Assembly (NCBI GenBank): GCA_002368685.1
Contig: DFEN01000120.1
Coordinates: 1-7,818, forward strand
Direction of reading: 5' to 3'
Length of the DNA: 7,818 nucleotides
From: Lachnospiraceae bacterium UBA3801
Lineage (GTDB): Bacteria; Bacillota; Clostridia; Lachnospirales; Lachnospiraceae
The position numbers and the translations under genes are program-made. Positions 1 through 5,607 of the stretch are shown one piece after another (position 1 is the first letter of the stretch; each line of letters starts with the position of its first letter). The notes beneath the pieces were generated by a model. The model was not told where the DNA came from. It did not search any database and worked only from the letters and a program-made list of their open reading frames with translations.

Positions 1-483
1 CAGCAGATGTTTATGATGAAGAATCTTACAATTCTAGATAACATTTTACTTCCAGGACTTCAGAGTAAGAAGCTGAAGAGGAGCCGTAGGGAAGTAACAG
101 AGTTCGGTGAGGATCTGATGAGAAAGCTGGGAATCATTGAGGCGGCCGATAATGATATCAACGAGGTGTCAGGAGGACAGCTTCAGCGTGCCTGCATCTG
201 CAGAAGCCTTATCAATAAGCCAAGCGTTGTTTTCGCAGACGAGCCAACTGGAGCCTTGAACCGTGCTAACTCAAATGAAGTTATGGAGGAACTTACTAAG
301 ATCAATAAAGAGGGTACCACAATAATGATGGTAACTCATGATTCTAAGGTTGCAGCGAAATGTTCACGAGTGCTCTACATCATTGATGGAAATATCGAAG
401 GTGAGTATTACAATGATCCGGAGAAGAGTGACAAGGATAGAGAGCGCGCTCTCAATAACTGGCTCATGGATCTCGGCTGGTAA
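1..483 (+). CDS. ABC transporter ATP-binding protein, LolD/MacB/BceA type (5' truncated by window)
   Basis: The reading frame is open from base 1 and ends at TAA 481-483, giving the last 160 residues of an ABC ATPase. It would energise an FtsX/MacB-type permease at the inner face of the membrane. The first two residues (QQ) probably hold the Q-loop glutamine, so Walker A lies outside the window. Visible in order (fragment numbering): signature VSGGQ at 56-60, Walker B VVFADEP at 76-82 with catalytic Glu81, D-loop GALN at 84-87, and H-loop His113. The D-loop has Asn in place of the usual Asp; from family knowledge this also occurs in related Bacillota ATPases. The charged tail ending in NNWLMDLGW also resembles Bacillota members of this subfamily. 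No permease follows, because a terminator comes directly after, so the partner should lie upstream. The substrate (lipoprotein, peptide or antimicrobial peptide) cannot be decided. Confidence 0.93.
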   Translation, partial: QQMFMMKNLTILDNILLPGLQSKKLKRSRREVTEFGEDLMRKLGIIEAADNDINEVSGGQLQRACICRSLINKPSVVFADEPTGALNRANSNEVMEELTKINKEGTTIMMVTHDSKVAAKCSRVLYIIDGNIEGEYYNDPEKSDKDRERALNNWLMDLGW

Positions 484-495
484 AATGAAGCTAGT

Positions 496-531
496 GAGGC
501 CAGTGGGAACCGTTCCCACTGGCCTCATTTT
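496..531. terminator. Bidirectional intrinsic terminator between convergent units
   Basis: Perfect inverted repeat with 15-base arms (496-510 and 512-526) around one central base, so the real loop is about 3-5 nt. The GC-rich arm begins GAGGCCAGTGGG. On the plus strand it is followed by ATTTTCT and lies 12 bases after the ABC ATPase stop. On the minus strand it lies 9 bases beyond the OadG-like stop, and the T run (ATTTTA, from 481-487) comes only after about 9 further bases. It is therefore a strong terminator for the plus strand and a likely weaker one for the minus strand. Confidence 0.85.
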
Positions 532-535
532 CTAC

Positions 536-817
536 CTACAGGTCTTTCGATATTGTGAAGTTGCTATCTGTTTCAAAGAAGTCTTTCTTTTCACGTTCTT
601 TCATAAGGTCCATAGCGGATTCCTTTTTAACGTCTGGATCTGTGTTTCTCTTGTCTTCCTCAACTGATACCATCTCGCCAGCATCCTTCTTAGGGGTCGT
701 CGCAGCCTTGAGTATATATATTCCGACAATAATAACGATGGTTACTATAAATATTCCGAGTAGTCCAATTCCCATAATAGGTAGGGAGTTCATAAATGCA
801 TCTACATCAATCTTCAT
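536..817 (-). CDS. OadG-family gamma subunit of Na+-translocating decarboxylase
   Basis: A 93-residue protein with one strongly hydrophobic helix at about residues 13-36 (glycine/isoleucine-rich, GIGLLGIFIV). A highly charged cytoplasmic tail of about 55 residues follows. This is the layout of OadG-type gamma subunits, small membrane anchors that hold the alpha subunit/biotin carrier onto the beta subunit of Na+-pumping oxaloacetate or methylmalonyl-CoA decarboxylases. The start is set by AGGAGG at 827-832, 9 bases upstream. The gene begins 13 bases after the beta subunit stop and shares its transcript. The tail lacks an obvious alanine/proline linker and the His/Cys zinc ligands reported for some enterobacterial OadG proteins. 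The assignment rests partly on the neighbour, since sequence conservation in this family is low. Confidence 0.75.
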   Translation of the reverse strand: MKIDVDAFMNSLPIMGIGLLGIFIVTIVIIVGIYILKAATTPKKDAGEMVSVEEDKRNTDPDVKKESAMDLMKEREKKDFFETDSNFTISKDL

Positions 818-826
818 AATTTCAGT

Positions 827-832
827 CCTCCT
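827..832 (-). promoter_or_regulatory. Ribosome binding site of the OadG-like gene, overlapping the OadB stop
   Basis: AGGAGG on the minus strand, 9 bases before ATG 815-817. It overlaps the TAG stop (831-833) of the upstream beta-subunit gene by two bases, so ribosomes finishing OadB sit on this site. This favours coupled translation and stoichiometric production of the two subunits. Confidence 0.8.
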
Positions 833-1964
833 ATCGTGCTATCAGGTTGAGGATCAGACCTCCGGCAATTACAGAAGCTATCTGACCAGAAACATTAATA
901 CCAATTGTGTGAGCAAGGAGGAAGTTTGAACTGTCTTCCTCAAGACCAAGCTTGTGAACAACTCGAGCGGACATAGGGAATGCTGATATTCCGGCTGCTC
1001 CGATCATAGGGTTGATCTTTGTCTTGGCGAAAATATTTATTAGCTTAGCAAAGAGAACTCCGCCGGCGGTATCGAATATAAATGCGATAAGTCCGAGGAA
1101 GAGTATGAGCAGTGTCTGTGGATTCAGGAAGGCATCTGCTTGCATCTTCTCTGCTATAGTTATTCCCAGGAATAGTGTTATAAGGTTCGCCAGGTCTGAC
1201 TGTGCTGTTTCAGAAAGTGAATCCAGAACACCACATTCTCTGATGAGATTACCAAACATAAGGAAACCTATAAGTGCTACAGCGTTTGGAGCAACAAGTC
1301 CTGTGAGTATAGTTACGAATATAGGGAAGATGATCTTAGCAGTCTTAGATACATTTCCTGATGTATACTCCATGCGGATCTGACGCTCTTTTTTTGTTGT
1401 TAGAAGCTTAATGATTGGTGGCTGTACGATAGGTACAAGAGCCATATATGAATAAGCTGCTACGATGATTGCTCCGATATATTTAGTTCCAAAATAGTTT
1501 GCTACGAAGATGGAGGTTGGTCCATCGGCAGCACCTATAATAGCAATGGAGGCGGCGTCTCTAAGTTCGAATCCAAACAGTGAAGCAAGGCTCAAAGTGA
1601 AGAAGATACCAAACTGTGCTGCAGCTCCAAATATCATTAGCTTTGGATTGGAAAGCAGTGGACCGAAATCGATCATTGCTCCAATACCTACAAAGAGTAA
1701 TAGTGGGAAGAGCTCATTTGCGATTCCGCTTTCAAAAAGGATTGAGATAGGTCCTTCTTGAAGTATATCTCCGACCATCTGGGTGATTGCTCCAGACATT
1801 GGTAGGTTAACAAGTATGGTACCGAAGCCTATTGGAAGAAGCAGCGTTGGCTCCATTTTTCTTTTAATAGCGAGGTATATCAGAACAGCTCCGATAACCC
1901 ACATAATCACTTGCTTATAATCAAGGTTCGTGATATTTGAAAACAGTGATAATAATCCCTCCAT
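831..1964 (-). CDS. oadB: Na+-translocating decarboxylase beta subunit (OadB/MmdB/GcdB family)
   Basis: A 377-residue polytopic membrane protein, full length for the family (about 375-430 residues). In this family the beta subunit decarboxylates carboxybiotin and couples the reaction to Na+ export. Diagnostic blocks are GAADGPTSIFVA at 144-155, AAYSYMALVPIVQPP at 169-183, and the C-terminal AGISAFPMSARVV (324-336) and HTIGINVSGQIASV (352-365). Asp147 in GAADGPT corresponds to the aspartate (Asp203 in Klebsiella OadB) known to be essential for Na+ transport. The start ATG 1962-1964 is preceded by GAAGGAG at 1974-1980, 9 bases away. Only the gamma-like gene follows before the terminator. No carboxyltransferase alpha subunit or biotinyl carrier is encoded in the window, so the acid decarboxylated (oxaloacetate, methylmalonyl-CoA, glutaconyl-CoA or malonate) cannot be assigned. 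The symbol names the family, not the substrate. Confidence 0.93.
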   Translation of the reverse strand: MEGLLSLFSNITNLDYKQVIMWVIGAVLIYLAIKRKMEPTLLLPIGFGTILVNLPMSGAITQMVGDILQEGPISILFESGIANELFPLLLFVGIGAMIDFGPLLSNPKLMIFGAAAQFGIFFTLSLASLFGFELRDAASIAIIGAADGPTSIFVANYFGTKYIGAIIVAAYSYMALVPIVQPPIIKLLTTKKERQIRMEYTSGNVSKTAKIIFPIFVTILTGLVAPNAVALIGFLMFGNLIRECGVLDSLSETAQSDLANLITLFLGITIAEKMQADAFLNPQTLLILFLGLIAFIFDTAGGVLFAKLINIFAKTKINPMIGAAGISAFPMSARVVHKLGLEEDSSNFLLAHTIGINVSGQIASVIAGGLILNLIAR

Positions 1965-1998
1965 AAGTGTAGGCTCCTTCTTGGTAAATTTAATTCAG

Positions 1999-2027
1999 AT
2001 TATAGCATTATTAAAATAAGTTCTCAA
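1999..2027 (-). promoter_or_regulatory. Sigma-A-type promoter of the oadB-oadG pair
   Basis: On the minus strand: -35 TTGAGA (2022-2027), exactly 17 bases of spacer, and -10 TATAAT (1999-2004) preceded by TGC, an extended -10. Transcription would start near 1992, giving a leader of about 28 bases before the ATG at 1964. This is a near-consensus, probably strong housekeeping promoter. No operator-like repeat is seen around it. Confidence 0.8.
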
Positions 2028-2045
2028 TCACTGTGTATTTTGTTA

Positions 2046-2074
2046 TACATTTAATGTTCTTTATGAGCTATAAT
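2046..2074 (+). promoter_or_regulatory. Probable promoter of the four-helix membrane protein gene
   Basis: A perfect -10 TATAAT lies at 2069-2074. The -35 position at 17-base spacing (2046-2051, TACATT) matches poorly, so the promoter is likely weaker or activator-dependent. Transcription would start near 2081, about 48 bases before the ATG at 2129. The element lies back-to-back with the oadB promoter, so the two genes are divergently transcribed from a 164-base intergenic region. Confidence 0.5.
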
Positions 2075-2087
2075 TATTAGTGAGAAT

Positions 2088-2107
2088 CGGCCGTAGATGC
2101 ATGGCCG
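2088..2107 (+). promoter_or_regulatory. Small GC-rich hairpin in the leader of the 2129 gene
   Basis: CGGCC (2088-2092) can pair with GGCCG (2103-2107) around a 10-base loop that contains the palindrome ATGCAT. It lies in the predicted 5' leader, just upstream of the AAGGAA ribosome binding site (2115-2120). It could be an mRNA-stabilising hairpin or a protein site. The short stem makes any function uncertain. Confidence 0.3.
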
Positions 2108-2128
2108 CTGTAATAAGGAAAAAGGGAA

Positions 2129-3163
2129 ATGTACGATTCGCTGAAAGAATTTATAGCTATAACTTGGAAAGAATTTATAGATTGGGTTTATGCAAACAAT
2201 GACTCTATACCACTATATGTAGGAAAAGTACTTGTAGCGGTCTTCTTTTATATTGTAATCAGCGATTATCTGAAGAAAATCTTTACTAAGATTCAGAAGA
2301 AGGTTGAGGATAAAGGCGGCAATCACATCGTTTGCTCTATGGGCTTTGGTGCGATTCTTTACATTATTCTCGCAAGCATCATTCTTACTCTCTTCAACTA
2401 TCTGAATAAGTTCGAAGTGTCACCTACCGTAACTATGGTTGTGCTCCTGTTCCTGTTCCTGCTCCTTGTTATCAAGGGCGTTTTTACGAAGTTTATTTTG
2501 AAGCTTATCAGAAATATCCGAAGAATCGCAAATGGCGATGATTATGATTATTATGATGATATGACCGTCATTCCACTTCCGAAGTTTCTCAATCAGAAGA
2601 GTGCTAGATTCCTGATTGAAATAGTGAGCAAGCTTGTGGTTGTAACAGTTGCAACATTTTTCATTTATTTCAGTTATCAGGGAATAATCTATCTACTTAA
2701 TTCCGGCGGACGCGATATATCATATCTTTTTATTCAGCCTGAAAATGTAATCTCTCGCGAACTAGGTACTACGTTCCATGAGGATGAAACACTTGTTGAA
2801 CAGATTCCTGTATACACAAATGAAAAAGTTACGGTTAAAACAGACGGGGATCTAAATATTGTTTATATAAATGGACAGAAGGTCGGATTCAACACCTATA
2901 GCAGGAAATATGCCATCTACGGCATTTCAGTTAATCAGCAGGAAATAAAGGTTGCGCGGAAGATTACATTTAACTATGACGAATCTACTCAAAGCCTGCA
3001 GAGTCTGTACGGAAATAAGTCTAATATTTATTTCTATCACAACACTACCAATAACGACTGCGTTGTCGTGATGGTAAATGAAACCTCGAACCGTGTGGTA
3101 AGTGTCTCTTACTTTAACGATTTTGACAAGGTTTCCGAGACCTTGATGCTGTCCTTTGACTAG
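2129..3163 (+). CDS. Uncharacterised four-helix membrane protein with extracellular C-terminal domain
   Basis: 344 residues; I do not recognise the family. Hydrophobic helices are at about 29-48, 70-92, 98-118 and 164-190. Lysine/arginine-rich loops (49-62 and 116-133) put the 1-2 and 3-4 loops in the cytoplasm, so both ends should face outside. The 3-4 loop also holds an acidic-tyrosine patch, DDYDYYDDMT, at 137-146. Residues 191-344 form a soluble, probably beta-rich domain. Its stretch NIVYINGQKVGFNTY (243-257) resembles the strand-turn-strand of PEGA/TcaA-like surface modules. The N-terminal three helices, with a basic stretch after helix 1, faintly recall MscS-type channels, but no MscS pore-lining sequence is seen. 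The start is supported by AAGGAA at 2115-2120. The gene is monocistronic and its stop touches that of the convergent gene. A sensor, envelope factor or channel-like role are all possible. Confidence 0.85.
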   Translation: MYDSLKEFIAITWKEFIDWVYANNDSIPLYVGKVLVAVFFYIVISDYLKKIFTKIQKKVEDKGGNHIVCSMGFGAILYIILASIILTLFNYLNKFEVSPTVTMVVLLFLFLLLVIKGVFTKFILKLIRNIRRIANGDDYDYYDDMTVIPLPKFLNQKSARFLIEIVSKLVVVTVATFFIYFSYQGIIYLLNSGGRDISYLFIQPENVISRELGTTFHEDETLVEQIPVYTNEKVTVKTDGDLNIVYINGQKVGFNTYSRKYAIYGISVNQQEIKVARKITFNYDESTQSLQSLYGNKSNIYFYHNTTNNDCVVVMVNETSNRVVSVSYFNDFDKVSETLMLSFD

Positions 3164-3730
3164 TTATTTTCTCATTAGGTTTTCCAGGAATTTTGAAAGC
3201 CTGCTTGTTCCATCTGTTGTGGTGGCTTTGCCATTTTCAAGCATATAATCTCTTAGTCTATTCCAGTTGGTGAATACGTCATCTGTGACGGAAACTTTCT
3301 TGTCGTTATAGTGAAGTACTATCTTGTTGTAGGTTCGAGATCCATATCTACTATGAACAGTCAGATTTAATATTACTTCGCATTTTGAAATGTTATTTAG
3401 CGAAATAACATCTGAAAAAATGAACCATTTTCTGATGGTGATTACATTTCCCTGAACATTTATCTTTGTTCCGACTGATAATAGAAAAATGAAAAGGAAC
3501 ATAAGAGACGTGCCTACTAAGAAAAATACAAACATATAAACCATTCCGGTGGCACCATGATGATATAAATCTGATAATAGATTCATAGCAAAAAGAAAAA
3601 CCAGAAATGGAAATACAGCAAAGACCAGAAGAAGTATAGCTCTGATTTTACTATATTCTACTGTGAATGCAGCCATAACTGGAGTTTTATAAGTATCTTC
3701 GGTTGGATCACTATAATAATAATCGTTCAT
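3164..3730 (-). CDS. Small membrane protein with bacterial PH-like domain (hypothetical)
   Basis: 188 residues. A polar, tyrosine-rich N-terminus (NDYYYSDPTEDTYKTP) is followed by two membrane helices at about 30-49 and 62-86. A cytoplasmic domain at about 88-167 has the pattern of bacterial PH-like (bPH/YdbS-YcxB-like) modules: a short strand with a turn (INVQGNVITIRKWF), a linker SLNNISKCEVI, a strand pair around YNKIVLHYNDKKVSV, and a closing helix NWNRLRDYMLEN. Such proteins are membrane-associated and mostly of unknown function. The start ATG is backed by AAGGAG at 3739-3744 with 8-base spacing. The gene stands alone, divergent from the ABC operon and convergent with the 2129 gene. The fold assignment is by pattern only and could be wrong; the membrane topology is clearer. 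Confidence 0.8.
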   Translation of the reverse strand: MNDYYYSDPTEDTYKTPVMAAFTVEYSKIRAILLLVFAVFPFLVFLFAMNLLSDLYHHGATGMVYMFVFFLVGTSLMFLFIFLLSVGTKINVQGNVITIRKWFIFSDVISLNNISKCEVILNLTVHSRYGSRTYNKIVLHYNDKKVSVTDDVFTNWNRLRDYMLENGKATTTDGTSRLSKFLENLMRK

Positions 3731-3751
3731 TTTTATCTCTCCTTCTGGTCT

Positions 3752-3757
3752 ATTGTA
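3752..3757 (-). promoter_or_regulatory. Possible extended -10 for the PH-like protein gene
   Basis: On the minus strand TACAAT (3752-3757) is preceded by TGT, an extended -10 pattern, with only a weak -35 (TTTTAA) at 17 bases. Transcription would begin close to 3745, leaving a very short leader ending in the AAGGAG site. An A/T-rich tract (3774-3790) upstream could act as an UP element. The alternative -10 TATAGT (3760-3765) cannot be excluded. Confidence 0.35.
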
Positions 3758-3797
3758 ACACTATAAAGCCAGTTTTAAAATTTTTTATTTTGGGGTC

Positions 3798-3825
3798 TTC
3801 TCAAAAACGGTCAATGGAATATAAT
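3798..3825 (+). promoter_or_regulatory. Promoter of the ABC/TetR/MATE operon
   Basis: -10 TATAAT at 3820-3825 with -35 TTCTCA at 3798-3803 (16-base spacer, 4 of 6 matches to consensus). Transcription would start near 3832, about 47 bases before the ATPase start codon. The predicted start falls inside the palindrome at 3831-3847, an arrangement typical of repression by a TetR-type protein. No other convincing promoter lies ahead of the downstream genes. Confidence 0.6.
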
Positions 3826-3856
3826 AATTATTAACCACTGTGGTCAACGGTCAATG
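3806..3856 (+). repeat. Pair of 11-base direct repeats, 40 bases apart, flanking the -10 and start
   Basis: AACGGTCAATG occurs at 3806-3816, in the spacer between -35 and -10, and again at 3846-3856, downstream of the predicted start and overlapping the edge of the palindrome. The core GGTCAA appears three times (3809-3814, 3842-3847, 3849-3854), and its complement appears once with a mismatch at 3831-3836. The 40-base offset is close to four helical turns, so bound proteins would sit on nearly the same face. This suggests a multi-site operator. Confidence 0.6.
3831..3847. promoter_or_regulatory. Candidate TetR-family operator (imperfect palindrome)
   Basis: TTAACCAC-T-GTGGTCAA: 8-base arms around one central base with a single mismatched pair (A3833 opposite C3845). 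Its position at the predicted transcription start, in an operon that encodes a TetR-family regulator as third gene, makes it the leading candidate for that regulator's binding site. Only position and symmetry support this. Confidence 0.5.
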
Positions 3857-3878
3857 CAAATGATAAAGGATAGTAATT

Positions 3879-4775
3879 ATGAATGCGATTGAAACAAATA
3901 AATTAACAAAAAGCTATGGAAAGAGTCGAGGCATAAAGGACCTTATGCTAGCGGTCGAAGAGGGCGACTTCTTTGGATTTATTGGACCAAATGGTGCAGG
4001 TAAATCGACAACCATCAGAACTCTTCTTGGACTTATAAAGCCAACGGGTGGAAGCGCCAAGGTTCTAGGGCTCGACATACTGACCGAGAAGGACAAAATC
4101 CTAAAGGAAGTAGGATATCTACCTTCGGAAATCAATTTCTATAGCGGCATGAAAGTGAAGGATGTAATAAAATATTCTGCTGACCTTAGGAAAGCAAAAT
4201 GTAAGGATAAGGCTACTGAGCTGGCTGAGAGGCTGGGACTCGATATGAGTAGAAAGGTAGATGAGCTATCACTTGGTAATAGGAAGAAGGTTGGTATAGT
4301 ATGTGCTGTTCAGCATAGTCCAAAGCTTCTGATACTTGACGAACCTACTTCTGGTCTTGATCCGTTAATGCAGCGTGAATTCTTCAATATATTAACAGAA
4401 GAAAATGAGAGAGGTGCTACTATATTCTTCTCTTCACACATTTTGTCTGAGGTTCAGAACTACTGCCATACGGCGGCATTTATCAAGGATGGAAAGATCA
4501 TAATGTCAGACACAGTCGATAAGATCGAGGAAACTGGAGCGAAGAAGGTTTCTGTGATTGGAGGAAATTCTGGACTTGAAAGCATACTAAAGGGAAATGA
4601 TATAAAGAAGTTCATTTCTGACCTTAAGCTAGACGAAGAAAAAGGATCGGCGGACTTTCTATATAATGGTAAGATGCCTATGCTGCTTGATATGCTACGA
4701 AGCGTTGAGCCAAAGGATCTAACTATTACGGAACCAAGTCTTGAAGAGATATTTATGAACTATTACGAGGTATAA
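3879..4775 (+). CDS. ABC transporter ATP-binding protein (ABC-2 exporter type)
   Basis: 298 residues and complete, including the C-terminal extension usual in this exporter group. Motifs: Walker A GPNGAGKST at 36-44, signature LSLGN at 130-134, Walker B LLILDEP at 150-156 with catalytic Glu155, D-loop SGLD at 158-161, and H-loop His187. The Q-loop reads GYLPSE (79-84) with Ser83 where Gln is usual, and the signature is LSLGN rather than LSGGQ. From family knowledge both variants occur in relatives that pair with this kind of permease, so the enzyme is probably active. The start is supported by AAGGA at 3866-3870. The permease gene follows after 2 bases and is clearly its membrane partner. The likely role is ATP-driven export of a drug, peptide or lipid; the substrate is unknown. 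Expression is probably controlled by the TetR protein encoded two genes downstream. Confidence 0.95.
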   Translation: MNAIETNKLTKSYGKSRGIKDLMLAVEEGDFFGFIGPNGAGKSTTIRTLLGLIKPTGGSAKVLGLDILTEKDKILKEVGYLPSEINFYSGMKVKDVIKYSADLRKAKCKDKATELAERLGLDMSRKVDELSLGNRKKVGIVCAVQHSPKLLILDEPTSGLDPLMQREFFNILTEENERGATIFFSSHILSEVQNYCHTAAFIKDGKIIMSDTVDKIEETGAKKVSVIGGNSGLESILKGNDIKKFISDLKLDEEKGSADFLYNGKMPMLLDMLRSVEPKDLTITEPSLEEIFMNYYEV

Positions 4776-4777
4776 AA

Positions 4778-5566
4778 ATGACGATATTTAAACAGGAAAT
4801 AAAATCGCAGAAGCTTGCGATAATCATATGGAGTCTATCGATAGGACTTCTTGTTGCTGCATGTGTGCTGATGTACCCAGATATGGAATCACAGATGTCG
4901 GGAGTAAATGAAATGTTTTCTTCAATGGGAAACTTCACGGCGGCCTTTGGTATGGACCAGCTGAACTTTGGAACCTTGATAGGCTTCTATGCAGTTGAGG
5001 GCGGAAATATGCTCGGAATAGGTGGGGCATTTTTTGCTGCTATTATTGGAGTTTCAGCACTTATGAAAGAGGAGAAGGAACGTACTGCAGAATATCTGCT
5101 GACACATCCAGTTTCGAGGACTAGAGTTATATCTGAAAAGCTGATGAGTACATTTGCGATAATTATAATCATGAATGTGATTGTATTCGTATGCTCTATA
5201 GCTTCAATAGTGATGATCGACGAAGAGATATTCTGGAAAGAGTTAATACTTTTCCATGGCGCGTATCTGTTGATGCAGTTCGAAATAGCCGGAATATGCT
5301 TTGGCATCTCCGCTTTTATAAAGAAGGCTGGAATAGGAATTGGTATCGGAATCGCGGGTCTGATGTATCTTCTAAACATCGTGGCAAATATATCTGAGGA
5401 TGCGAAGGTGCTTAAGTATATTACTCCTTTTGGTTATACAGAAGGCTCGGATATAATCAACACCTTAGAAATAAATGTGGATTATCTGATTCCGGGAATG
5501 ATAATTATGGTGGTATGTATTATAATTGCTTATATCAAGTATAATAAGAAGGACATTTCCGCGTAA
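4778..5566 (+). CDS. ABC-2 type transporter permease
   Basis: 262 residues with about six membrane helices (roughly 13-33, 76-96, 122-147, 152-178, 184-204, 235-255). A cytoplasmic segment EEKERTAEYLLTHPVSR lies at 98-114 between helices 2 and 3. It is the hallmark coupling region of ABC-2 permeases that works with the ATPase. A glycine-rich stretch GIGIGIGIAG (185-194) lies in helix 5. The start follows the ATPase stop by two bases, and its ribosome binding site (GAGG, 4767-4770) lies inside the end of the ATPase gene, so translation is likely coupled. A single permease gene implies a homodimer with two ATPase copies. The extracellular loop after helix 1 (about 34-63) is methionine-rich. The substrate is not deducible. 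Confidence 0.93.
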   Translation: MTIFKQEIKSQKLAIIIWSLSIGLLVAACVLMYPDMESQMSGVNEMFSSMGNFTAAFGMDQLNFGTLIGFYAVEGGNMLGIGGAFFAAIIGVSALMKEEKERTAEYLLTHPVSRTRVISEKLMSTFAIIIIMNVIVFVCSIASIVMIDEEIFWKELILFHGAYLLMQFEIAGICFGISAFIKKAGIGIGIGIAGLMYLLNIVANISEDAKVLKYITPFGYTEGSDIINTLEINVDYLIPGMIIMVVCIIIAYIKYNKKDISA

Positions 5567-5607
5567 TTAACATAGACTTATAAAGTAAAAAGTAACGGAG
5601 TCTGAAA

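Noticed and set aside
338..929. Plus-strand ORFs at 338-667 and 555-929
   Set aside because: They overlap the ABC ATPase gene, the terminator and the OadG/OadB-like genes on the other strand. Their proteins show no domain pattern and they lack a convincing ribosome binding site.
1012..1761. Plus-strand ORFs at 1012-1383 and 1510-1761
   Set aside because: Antisense shadows of the strongly conserved oadB gene; their composition reflects the reverse complement of hydrophobic codons.
2129..2500. MscS-type mechanosensitive channel
   Set aside because: The first three helices superficially fit, but the glycine/alanine-rich pore helix and the cytoplasmic beta domain of MscS are missing, and a large exported domain follows a fourth helix instead.
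3914..4135. Minus-strand ORF opposite the ABC ATPase
   Set aside because: Antisense of the Walker A region of a clear ATPase gene; a common artefact.
4753..5397. Minus-strand ORFs at 4753-4938 and 4987-5379 and plus-strand ORF 5191-5397 within the permease gene
   Set aside because: All lie inside a full-length ABC-2 permease whose frame continues unbroken; no independent initiation signals.
5574..5603. Short inverted repeat AGACT/AGTCT between the permease and TetR genes, considered as a terminator or attenuator
   Set aside because: Only five base pairs, with a 20-base loop and no T run. It overlaps the TetR ribosome binding site but is too weak to claim function.
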